A stretch of 64,000 nucleotides of DNA from Cytophagaceae bacterium (GTDB taxonomy: Bacteria; Bacteroidota; Bacteroidia; Cytophagales; Spirosomataceae), in NCBI GenBank assembly GCA_027491315.1, contig JAIXWL010000011.1:1-64000 (forward strand). Direction: 5' to 3'. The translations under genes and the position numbers were made by a program. This document shows, in pieces, positions 52,969 through 61,079 of the stretch. Each line of letters opens with the position of its first letter. Position 1 is the first letter of the stretch. The notes below the pieces were generated by a model. The model was not told where the DNA came from, ran no database searches, and saw only the letters and a program-made list of their open reading frames with translations.

Positions 52969-54342
52969 ATGAAATCCTCCAAAAGACGTCAGTTTCTGAT
53001 GCAATCAGGTATTTTGAGTGCCGCTGCTGTGATTCCATCTTGGCAAAAAAAAGGCTTCCCCCCTCGTTCTTCCAACACACAGATTCCCGCCATTTTAGGA
53101 GGTAAATCAAATACATTACTTAGCAATTGGGTTAATTGGCCCATTTGGGATGCAGAAAAGGACGAAAAATTATTGCTGGAAGTTATGAGAAGTGGGGTTT
53201 GGTCCAGAGCCCAAATGGTGAAACAATTTGAAAAAGCTTGGGCTGATACCATTGGTACTAGCAGGTGTTTAACCTTAGTCAATGGCACTCAATCCCTCAT
53301 TGTGGCCATCAATCAAGCTAAGCTAGGTCCAGGTGATGAAATATTAGTAACCCCCTACACCTTTGTTGCTAGTATTCAAGCTATTTTGGCCAATGGTTGC
53401 ATTCCCGTCTTTGTGGATGTGGACCCTGAAACATTTCAAATGGACAGCCACAAGATTGAGGCGAAAATCAACCGCCGCACCAAAGCTATATTGCCCGTCC
53501 ATATTTTAGGATTACCCTGCGATATGTTGCATATCATGGAAATAGCTAAAAAACACCAACTTTTGGTGATTGAAGATGCTTGTCAAGCACCCTTGGCCGA
53601 AATCAATCATCAAAAAGTAGGCAGCTTTGGATTAGCGGGTTGTTTCAGTTTTCAAAATTCAAAAAATATTGCCATTGGTGAAGGAGGAGCTATCGTTAGC
53701 AATGACGAAGCCTACATGGATCGCTGCTATTCCTACCATAACTTAGGTTTTCCTTATGGGGTGGCCACTGGTTCTATCAGTGCTGGAAGTGTTATGCAAG
53801 GTAGTAAAGTACGATTTACGGAATACCAAGCTGCCATTGGTCTAGCCCAATTAACTCGTTTAGAAGCGCAAACCCAAACCCGAAATGAACGCGCTAGCTA
53901 TTTGTCTTCCATGTTGAAAACCATCCCAGGTATTCAAACCTATCGACTTTACCCCTCTGTCACTAGAGCGGCTTTTCATTTATTCCCTTTTCGATATAAT
54001 CCAGAAGAATTTAAGGGATTAAGTCGCGCTCATTTTTTACAAGCTTTACAAGCCGAAGGAGTTCCATGTTCGGGTGGTTATACGGCATTAAATACCCAAG
54101 CTTTTATCAAAGAGACTTTTGAATCTAAACAATTCAAAAAGCTATATTCCAAAAGTGAATTAATGTATTCGAGCTATATGGAACAAAATCAATGTCCTTT
54201 GAATGATCAATTGTGCCAAGAGGCAGTCTGGTTTACCCAAAATCTTTTATTAGGTTCTAAGGAAGACATGGAACTCATTTTCCATAGTATTCAAAAAATA
54301 CACCGTGAAGCTGAAGCCATTAAAAAGAAATTGCAGCCTTAA
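52969..54342 (+). CDS. Tat-exported DegT/DnrJ/EryC1/StrS-family aminotransferase
   Basis: This 457-residue PLP enzyme of the sugar-aminotransferase family has a twin-arginine leader (SSKRRQFLMQSGILSAAA, residues 3-20). The Schiff-base Lys232 is intact (FSFQNSKNIAIGEGG), as is Asp203 that holds the pyridine nitrogen (VIEDACQAP). Members normally work in the cytoplasm on nucleotide-linked keto sugars. Tat export of the folded holoenzyme is compatible with PLP but is unusual in biology. Neighbouring exported oxidoreductases could supply keto sugars. Two genes follow in the same direction (11-bp gap, then a 4-bp overlap). Confidence 0.87.
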   Translation: MKSSKRRQFLMQSGILSAAAVIPSWQKKGFPPRSSNTQIPAILGGKSNTLLSNWVNWPIWDAEKDEKLLLEVMRSGVWSRAQMVKQFEKAWADTIGTSRCLTLVNGTQSLIVAINQAKLGPGDEILVTPYTFVASIQAILANGCIPVFVDVDPETFQMDSHKIEAKINRRTKAILPVHILGLPCDMLHIMEIAKKHQLLVIEDACQAPLAEINHQKVGSFGLAGCFSFQNSKNIAIGEGGAIVSNDEAYMDRCYSYHNLGFPYGVATGSISAGSVMQGSKVRFTEYQAAIGLAQLTRLEAQTQTRNERASYLSSMLKTIPGIQTYRLYPSVTRAAFHLFPFRYNPEEFKGLSRAHFLQALQAEGVPCSGGYTALNTQAFIKETFESKQFKKLYSKSELMYSSYMEQNQCPLNDQLCQEAVWFTQNLLLGSKEDMELIFHSIQKIHREAEAIKKKLQP

Positions 54343-54353
54343 TTTAAACCTAC

Positions 54354-55652
54354 ATGCCAATTCCATCTCATTCATTGCAAGCTAAAGCGTTTAATTCGGG
54401 TTTTTCAATAGCTCATGATAGTTATAATGCCATTTCATTGGCATCCAATGGTCGAATTTATTACGTTCTTTCCTCTGATCAATTGGTGGCCGCTGGACAA
54501 ATGTTTGAATTCGATCCAAAAACGAATCAAATCACCCATTTGGCCGACTTAAATACCATTTGTGGAGAAGGACATTTTCCACATATCCCACAAGGTAAAA
54601 GTCATGTGAGTTTCTATGAATATGACAAGAAACTCTATTTTGCTACTCATGTGGGTTATTATCAATTGATTGATGGCATGGATCGATTGCCCATTGAAGC
54701 ACCTAATAATTATGCCTTATACCCAGGTGGCCATTTGCTTAGCTATGATCTTGGCTCTGGTAAATTTGAAGATCTAGCCATTCTTCCAGATGGCGAAGGC
54801 TGTGTTTCCATGACCATGGATACAGAAAGAGGGATGCTCTTTGGTATCACTTGGCCCACAGGGAAAATTTTTCAATTTGATGTAAAACATCGTCAATTAC
54901 ACCTTTATCCTTCTGTAGCAGGACTAGGTGAAGCTGGAACACCAGGCCATGATTTTAGATCTCTGTGCCGTTCATTATTTGTGCATCCTTCAAGCGGAAT
55001 AGCCTATTTTTCCACGGCTGAAGGTGATATATATCAAATTAAGCCCAAATCAAAGCAGCTACCTGTATTAGAACAGGCTCATTTACGATTAGATTATTTT
55101 GGTCAATACAATCCTACCTATCCGGGAAGTATGAGCTATAATTGGCGACAAATTTGTTGGTATGAACCCGAACAAGTGGCCTATGGCGTACATGGAAATT
55201 CGGGATATTTATTCCGATTTGATCCTATAAAACAGCAAATAGAAGTACTAGATCGAATCACTTCTTTAGCTTCCAAAAGATCAGGAATGTTCGATCAGTT
55301 TAGTTATGGATATTTAGGATTCCAATTGGGTCCCGATCAAGAAACCTTGTATTATTTAACAGGAGGACCCATTTACCAAGATGGCAAACGATTAGAAGGT
55401 GAAAAAACGATTGCCAAAGGGGCGGCCAAAGGTTTGGAATATTTGCATCTGGTCAGCTACCACATTCCCACTCAAGAGTATCAAGATCATGGTCCAATTT
55501 TTTATGAAGATGGAAATTGGCCTCAATATGTCAATTCCATTGCCATCGATTTTGAGGGCAAGATTTATGCCCTAGCAAGAATTTCAGAAAATGGCCAAAT
55601 TCGCTGTGATCTCATTCAAATAAATGCTCCCCAAATCGGACAAAAACTATGA
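54354..55652 (+). CDS. Predicted beta-propeller protein of unknown function
   Basis: This 432-residue protein has repeated blade-like units, each with a GRIYYVLSS / KLYFATHVG / GMLFGITWPTGKIFQFD type strand pattern and Asp-rich turns, consistent with a six- or seven-bladed propeller. No signal peptide is visible (it begins PIPSHSLQAKAF). It would therefore be cytoplasmic even though both operon neighbours are exported, unless the true export signal is missed. Its stop overlaps the ceramidase-like start by 4 bp. I recognise no specific family. Confidence 0.7.
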   Translation: MPIPSHSLQAKAFNSGFSIAHDSYNAISLASNGRIYYVLSSDQLVAAGQMFEFDPKTNQITHLADLNTICGEGHFPHIPQGKSHVSFYEYDKKLYFATHVGYYQLIDGMDRLPIEAPNNYALYPGGHLLSYDLGSGKFEDLAILPDGEGCVSMTMDTERGMLFGITWPTGKIFQFDVKHRQLHLYPSVAGLGEAGTPGHDFRSLCRSLFVHPSSGIAYFSTAEGDIYQIKPKSKQLPVLEQAHLRLDYFGQYNPTYPGSMSYNWRQICWYEPEQVAYGVHGNSGYLFRFDPIKQQIEVLDRITSLASKRSGMFDQFSYGYLGFQLGPDQETLYYLTGGPIYQDGKRLEGEKTIAKGAAKGLEYLHLVSYHIPTQEYQDHGPIFYEDGNWPQYVNSIAIDFEGKIYALARISENGQIRCDLIQINAPQIGQKL

Positions 55653-56995
55653 AAAATACCTTGAAATTATCCTTTCTGATTTTCATGCTTCTTATGGAAA
55701 TGAAGACCATGGGGCAAGATATGTTCGTTGGTTTGGCAAAAAAAAGCATCACGCCAAGTTCTCCTATTTGGCTTACCGGTTATGCCAGCAGAACCACCCC
55801 TGCTACGGGTATTGTCCATGATCTTTGGGCTAAAGCTATCTATTTAGAAAGTTCCCCCAAGGAAAAAGCCATCATCATCAGCACGGATTTATTGGGACTC
55901 AGTCGAGAGGTACATCAAGGTATCGTTCAGCAATTGGAAGAAAAATATGGTCTAAGTCAAAAACAAATCATCATCAATTCATCTCATACTCATTCTGGAC
56001 CAATGATTTGGCCGGCATTAAGTGGTATAGCTGATTATCATTTGGAAGAGCAAAAAAGCGTATCCAACTATACCTTAGGTTTAATTGATAAGCTGGTGGA
56101 TTTAGCAGAAGAATCCATCGCGAAGAAAGAAAAAATGAAATTATCCATGGGGCATGGTCAGGCAGATTTTGCGATAAACCGTCGACAACTTGCCGCCTCT
56201 AAACTAGGACAGGACTTGCCTGGCCCGGTTGACCATGATGTACCTGTGATTCAAGTAAGCGATTTAAAAGGGCAAATTAAAGCCGTTCTGGTGGCTTATG
56301 CTTGCCATAACACCACGGTACAAGGCGACAATTATTTAGTCAATGGAGATTATGCAGGATTTGCTCAAATTGAAATAGAAAAAAAATATCCTGGAGCCTT
56401 GGCCATGTTCATACTAGGTTGTGCTGGTGATCAAAATCCTGAGCCAAGAGGGACTATCGCCTTGGCAGAGAAGCACGGTAAAAAATTAGCCGAGACGGTT
56501 CAAAACGTCCTACAAAAACCCTTAAAACCCCTAGGAAATTCTCTACGCTATGATACGCAACTAGTAAGCCTAGATTTTCAAAAGGTGAACATCAGCGTTT
56601 ACCAAAAGGAACTTGTAGGGGACGATATATTTAAACAAAGAAGGGCTAAATTAATGCTGGAGGCGATAAATAAGGGCTGGAACATTCAACAATATCAATA
56701 TCCCATACAGGCCCTCCGAATTGGAAAAGAATTTACTTTGGTGGCATTGGCAGGAGAAGTTGTAGTGGATTATTCCTTGAGAATCAAAAAAGAATTCGCT
56801 CAGCACGATATTTTTGTGGCAGCTTATAGCCATGAAGTAATGTGCTACATACCCTCAAAGAGAGTTCTACAAGAGGGTGGCTATGAAGCAGAATCCAGTA
56901 TGATATATTATGGGTGGCCCGGTCCTTTTACCGATACGGTGGAAGAAAAAATTATGGGCGGAGTTTATCAATTGATGAAAAACATAGGACTTTAA
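55649..56995 (+). CDS. Secreted neutral/alkaline ceramidase-fold hydrolase
   Basis: This 448-residue protein has a signal peptide (about 1-22) and an N-terminal domain of the neutral ceramidase family: VGLAKKSITP, then TDLLGLSREV, then INSSHTHSGP, which carries the zinc-binding histidines of that fold. Many bacterial members lack the C-terminal domain, as here, and act on unknown amides or lactones, so true ceramidase activity is not implied. Translationally coupled to the propeller gene, it closes the exported-aminotransferase operon. Confidence 0.83.
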   Translation: MKNTLKLSFLIFMLLMEMKTMGQDMFVGLAKKSITPSSPIWLTGYASRTTPATGIVHDLWAKAIYLESSPKEKAIIISTDLLGLSREVHQGIVQQLEEKYGLSQKQIIINSSHTHSGPMIWPALSGIADYHLEEQKSVSNYTLGLIDKLVDLAEESIAKKEKMKLSMGHGQADFAINRRQLAASKLGQDLPGPVDHDVPVIQVSDLKGQIKAVLVAYACHNTTVQGDNYLVNGDYAGFAQIEIEKKYPGALAMFILGCAGDQNPEPRGTIALAEKHGKKLAETVQNVLQKPLKPLGNSLRYDTQLVSLDFQKVNISVYQKELVGDDIFKQRRAKLMLEAINKGWNIQQYQYPIQALRIGKEFTLVALAGEVVVDYSLRIKKEFAQHDIFVAAYSHEVMCYIPSKRVLQEGGYEAESSMIYYGWPGPFTDTVEEKIMGGVYQLMKNIGL

Positions 56996-57118
56996 TCATC
57001 CCCCCAGTTTCAATATTGGCTTATTGCCTATTCCATTTCTACTTATTTAGTTCAAAAAGTCTTGTCAAAAATTTCACTTTATTTAGTTGGAATTTGAAAT
57101 ATTAAAGAACTTTTACAA

Positions 57119-57240
57119 ATACTATACTAAAAAGGTATACTAAATAGGATAATGTATTTACTTTGCATGCATAATTGAAAACAATAGCCCCTCAGACATA
57201 CATCTGAGATTTTTTTAAACCAATTAGTATACTTAATACA
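57119..57240. promoter_or_regulatory. Repeated (G)TATAC elements upstream of the TonB receptor
   Basis: CTATACTAA (57122-57130), GGTATACTAA (57134-57143) and TTAGTATACTTAA (57224-57236) are variants of one near-palindromic element within about 115 bp, ending 50 bp before the receptor ATG. The spacing suggests binding sites for a dimeric regulator. A terminator-like hairpin lies between the second and third copies. Confidence 0.4.
57191..57217 (+). terminator. Short hairpin with T run between the ceramidase-like gene and the TonB receptor
   Basis: CTCAGA (57191-57196) pairs with TCTGAG (57203-57208) across a 6-nt loop, followed by AT7. The stem is short, but the T run is clear. It could end the ceramidase-like transcript or act in the leader of the receptor gene. 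Confidence 0.5.
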
Positions 57241-57286
57241 TAGATTTAATTATATAACGAACATCTTAACCCATAACGACCATCTC

Positions 57287-59854
57287 ATGAAACAAATTTC
57301 CGCCTTATTTTTACTAATAGCAGCCATTCTTTTGCCGAGCCTCACTTTCGCCCAAGATAAACCAACCATTAATGCCAAAGTTTCTGGTAAGGTCATCGAT
57401 GCTAAAACAAATGAATTTATCATCGGAGCTTCTGTTGTTATTAAAGGTACAACCAACGGGTCTTCGACAGATGCCAATGGAGAATTCACCCTTATAACTG
57501 GCCAAAAACTACCATTTACGTTGATTGTTTCTTATGTAGGCTATCAAAAGAAGGAGGTCATCATCAACAGCAACAAAGTGGAAATTTCCATTGAAGAAAG
57601 CACGAATGAATTAGGGGATGTCGTGGTAACTTCAAGAAGACGTCAAGAATCCATTCAAGAAATTCCCATTCCCATCTCAGTCATCCGCGGGGCTGTTGCC
57701 GAGGATGCAGGTGCATTTAATCCAAATCGATTAAAAGAATTGATTCCTTCAGTCCAGTTATATTCATCCAATGGACGAAATACAACCTTAAATATTCGTG
57801 GACTCGGTTCTTCCTTTGGCCTAACCAATGATGGTATTGACCCAGGTGTTGGATTTTATGTAGACGGAGTTTACTATGCTCGTCCAGCAGCTACGGCCAT
57901 TGACTTTGTGGATGTGGATCGGATTGAAATATTGCGTGGACCACAAGGAACTTTATTTGGCAAAAACACTACAGCAGGAGCTTTTAACATCACGACTAGA
58001 ACTCCAAGTTTTACCCCAGGTGCTAGTTTTGAGGCTAGTTACGGTAACTTAAATTATATCCAAGTTAAAACATCCGTTACTGGCCCAATAAGTAAAAAAT
58101 TGGCTGCTCGCGTTTCCTTTTCAGGAACACAAAGAGATGGTACTATTTTCAATTTGACCACCTTGAAACCGACCAATACCCTTAATAATGTAGGATTCAG
58201 AACCCAATTATTATACACTCCCTCAGAAAATGTAAACATCACATTTGCTGGTGATAATGCCCGCCAAAGACCCGATGGCAATGCAACCTTGGTAGCTGGG
58301 GTAGTTCCAACCAAACGTGCTGCATACCGCCAATTCAACTCCATCATTTCAGATTTAGGCTATAAATTACCAAGCAATAATCCTTTTGATCGAATAACAG
58401 ATGCCGATTCCCCTTGGAGGGTAAACAATGATTTTGGTGGTGCTTCCATTAACGTTGATGCTAAAATCGGGAAAGGTACCCTAACCTCAACTTCGGCTTG
58501 GCGCTATTGGATTTGGGATCCATCCAACGACCGGGATTTCATAGGCCTACCCGTGTTAACTAAATCACAAGGAAATTCAAGACACGACCAATGGACTCAA
58601 GAAATTCGCTATGCGGGCCAGTTTTCTGAAAGACTAAGTGGTGTTTTTGGTGTATTCTTAATTGATCAAATCTTAACCTCTGATCCGGTTCAAACGGAAG
58701 AATCTGGTTCTGCTCAGTGGCGATTCGCTCAAAGCTCCACTTCCCCACTTTGGAAAACACCTGGTTTATTTGATGGTTTTGGTACTAAAACTACCTCCAG
58801 ACTACATACATTAGGTGCAGCAGTATTTAGTCAAATTGATTGGAAGATTACTGACAAATTGCACGTCTTACCCGGTATTCGTTTTAACTACGATAAAAAA
58901 GATGTGGATTACAAAAGAGAGACTTATGGTGGCTTACAGACAAGCGACCCAGCTTTAGTCGCCTTGAAAAATGGTTTATATACCAACCAAGCTTTTACTT
59001 TCAGTGTGAATGAAAATAATTTTTCAGGACAAGTTACTTTGGCATACAAACCTAGTAAATCCTTGAACTTATTTGGAACAATTTCCAATAGCTACAAGCC
59101 CGTGGGAGTAAACTTAGGTGGACTACCGACTGCCAACGGAGCTGTGCTAATAGATTTAGCTAGAGTCAACCCAGAATATGTAACTCACTATGAATTAGGC
59201 CTAAAAACTAAGCCAAGTGCTCAATCCAATTTAAATATTACGATATTTAATACTGACATTAAGGATTATCAAACCCAAGTTCAAACCGCGGAAGTTGGGG
59301 TAAACAGAGGTTATTTGGCCAATGCGGAAAAAGTTCGGGTGAAAGGTATAGAGATTGATGGTAGCATTCGTTTAAATAATCATTTATCCTTTACAGGTGC
59401 ACTATCTTATACAGATGGTATATACGTATCATTCAAAAATGCACCTGTACCTTTAGAAGAAACCGGTGGTACATCTGCTTTCAAAGAAGTATCTGGAGGG
59501 ACATTACCAGGTATCTCCAAATGGGCAGGTTCATTGAGCGGAGAATACATACAATCTGGAAAGTTCTTATCGCTAAAAGGTAATTATTTCATAGGATTAG
59601 ATACCTATGCTCGCTCCACCTTTTCATCAAGTGCCTCACCTTCTCAATACCTAAACATTGCAGGATATAACATTGTCAATGGAAGAATAGGATTCCGTGC
59701 TTCCAATGGTTTCTCCGTTTTACTGTGGGGTAGAAACATTCTTGATCGAGATTATTTTGAGCAATTATTACCAGCGGCAGGAAGTGCAGGACATTATGCT
59801 GCCGTTTTAGGTGACCCAGCTACCTATGGCGTAACGCTTCGCTTTACTTATTAA
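57287..59854 (+). CDS. TonB-dependent receptor with CarboxypepD_reg-like domain
   Basis: This 855-residue outer-membrane transporter has a signal peptide (1-22), a carboxypeptidase-regulatory Ig domain (about 31-110, SGKVIDAKTNEFIIGASVV), a plug (about 115-230, with FYVDGVYYARPAAT and VDRIEILRGPQGTLFGKNTT) and a barrel ending GVTLRFTY. The plug is of the iron-complex or general TBDR type, not SusC, and no SusD gene follows. It is a single-gene unit with a strong terminator. Ligand unknown; GTATAC-type repeats upstream suggest specific regulation. Confidence 0.88.
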   Translation: MKQISALFLLIAAILLPSLTFAQDKPTINAKVSGKVIDAKTNEFIIGASVVIKGTTNGSSTDANGEFTLITGQKLPFTLIVSYVGYQKKEVIINSNKVEISIEESTNELGDVVVTSRRRQESIQEIPIPISVIRGAVAEDAGAFNPNRLKELIPSVQLYSSNGRNTTLNIRGLGSSFGLTNDGIDPGVGFYVDGVYYARPAATAIDFVDVDRIEILRGPQGTLFGKNTTAGAFNITTRTPSFTPGASFEASYGNLNYIQVKTSVTGPISKKLAARVSFSGTQRDGTIFNLTTLKPTNTLNNVGFRTQLLYTPSENVNITFAGDNARQRPDGNATLVAGVVPTKRAAYRQFNSIISDLGYKLPSNNPFDRITDADSPWRVNNDFGGASINVDAKIGKGTLTSTSAWRYWIWDPSNDRDFIGLPVLTKSQGNSRHDQWTQEIRYAGQFSERLSGVFGVFLIDQILTSDPVQTEESGSAQWRFAQSSTSPLWKTPGLFDGFGTKTTSRLHTLGAAVFSQIDWKITDKLHVLPGIRFNYDKKDVDYKRETYGGLQTSDPALVALKNGLYTNQAFTFSVNENNFSGQVTLAYKPSKSLNLFGTISNSYKPVGVNLGGLPTANGAVLIDLARVNPEYVTHYELGLKTKPSAQSNLNITIFNTDIKDYQTQVQTAEVGVNRGYLANAEKVRVKGIEIDGSIRLNNHLSFTGALSYTDGIYVSFKNAPVPLEETGGTSAFKEVSGGTLPGISKWAGSLSGEYIQSGKFLSLKGNYFIGLDTYARSTFSSSASPSQYLNIAGYNIVNGRIGFRASNGFSVLLWGRNILDRDYFEQLLPAAGSAGHYAAVLGDPATYGVTLRFTY

Positions 59855-59878
59855 ACTTTTCATCAACAAAAATCAAAC

Positions 59879-59910
59879 AAAGCCCCAGTGTTTACTGGGG
59901 CTTTTATTTT
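59879..59910. terminator. Terminator between convergent TonB receptor and BNR-propeller genes
   Basis: AAAGCCCCAGT (59879-59889) pairs perfectly with ACTGGGGCTTT (59894-59904) around a GTTT loop, with a T-rich tail to 59910. On the opposite strand the hairpin is followed by a T-rich stretch, so it may work in both directions. Confidence 0.9.
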
Positions 59911-59922
59911 GCAAAAATCCTA

Positions 59923-61077
59923 TTATTTAAATTCCTTCACAACAATCACCCGCTCCTCTCCTTGCCATGATTCATAGGCCAACATCCAAGATTCACCATT
60001 CCATTGTATAGTGGGATAGGAACAATCAGCCAATGGATTTGAAACCCACTGGTGCCGTAATTTTCCTTGCTTATTTTTGACATACATTCCTATTTGCTTA
60101 AAATATCGCTCACCTTCCTGTTTTATCTGTGCGTATACCAAAGCCACTTCTCCATGTGGATTGCTAGCCAATTGTGCTTGTCGATATTTATCTCCTTTCA
60201 AATGCAGAATCAATTCCTTTTTATCTTGATAAGCCCACTTTATTCCCGATCCAGTACTTGCTCCGGTATACCATGTAGCTTCTAGGCCATGTGGACCTCG
60301 AACTAAACTTGGGCCTGCATGTGGACAGGCATTCACTTGCCAATGATCTGCCATCCAAGTTACCGGGGTAGAAAATGACTGACCAAAATCAGAAGAATGA
60401 ATATAGGCCATGTCCCTTTCGCCTTGATCATTTAAATCGCGATAAATAAGATCAATATTCCCTTTGGCATCTGCTAGGGCATCAATCCGACAACATTCAC
60501 AGGTTTGTTTATCCAAAACTCGCATTTCTCCAAAACCCTTGGCTGCTGAGGTCTCAGCATAGACCAAGGTTCTTCCTTTAGGTCCAAGTTTTACATCTAG
60601 CCATAGTGCTCCCACTTGGCCATTGGCTAATGGAAATATTTTTCCAAAAGAATGACTCAATCCAGCCGAAGTATCACGATGTATGGTTTGTGCTTTTGTC
60701 CACTTACCTTGGTACTCCATGGCATAATACAAATCTCCGCTAAAACGTGTTTTCTCACTGGGCTTGTTTACTTCAAATAATAATACGCAAGTTCCATCCG
60801 ACTTGTAGGACAGTTTGGGCATCCCTTCCGCATGCGTAGATGCTTGAGGGTGAATGGGAATGGATTCACTAGCCCACCAAGTTTTACGGGATTTATCCCA
60901 TACTTTTCGAAAAAACAAGGTGCTATCTCCCTGCTTCTCAACCCAGGAGAGCACTAAATTTCCATTTTGTTGGCTAGTAAAAGAAGGATCCATTGCCATA
61001 CGTTTAGGATCTGAGATTTGTTGACCTATACCCACAAATGCCAACAAAATAAAGCTCAAAAGAAAAGAATATTTCAT
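59923..61077 (-). CDS. Secreted BNR/sialidase-like propeller protein with CxCC motif
   Basis: This 384-residue protein has a signal peptide (1-18) and a six-bladed BNR-type propeller. It carries the motif CECCRIDA (Cys193, 195, 196), then IYRDLNDQGERDM, then NACPHAGPS (Cys251, His253). I recall this Cys pattern from proteins annotated as exo-alpha-sialidases in other phyla. It lacks clear sialidase active-site logic and looks like a metal site. The gene starts 2 bp after the stop of a TonB receptor, so the two are an operon. A metal-handling role is inferred. Confidence 0.75.
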   Translation of the reverse strand: MKYSFLLSFILLAFVGIGQQISDPKRMAMDPSFTSQQNGNLVLSWVEKQGDSTLFFRKVWDKSRKTWWASESIPIHPQASTHAEGMPKLSYKSDGTCVLLFEVNKPSEKTRFSGDLYYAMEYQGKWTKAQTIHRDTSAGLSHSFGKIFPLANGQVGALWLDVKLGPKGRTLVYAETSAAKGFGEMRVLDKQTCECCRIDALADAKGNIDLIYRDLNDQGERDMAYIHSSDFGQSFSTPVTWMADHWQVNACPHAGPSLVRGPHGLEATWYTGASTGSGIKWAYQDKKELILHLKGDKYRQAQLASNPHGEVALVYAQIKQEGERYFKQIGMYVKNKQGKLRHQWVSNPLADCSYPTIQWNGESWMLAYESWQGEERVIVVKEFK

Positions 61078-61079
61078 AA

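Noticed and set aside
55649-56995. Genuine ceramidase acting on sphingolipids
   Set aside because: Only the N-terminal fold is present and many bacterial members have other substrates; the name is kept at fold level.
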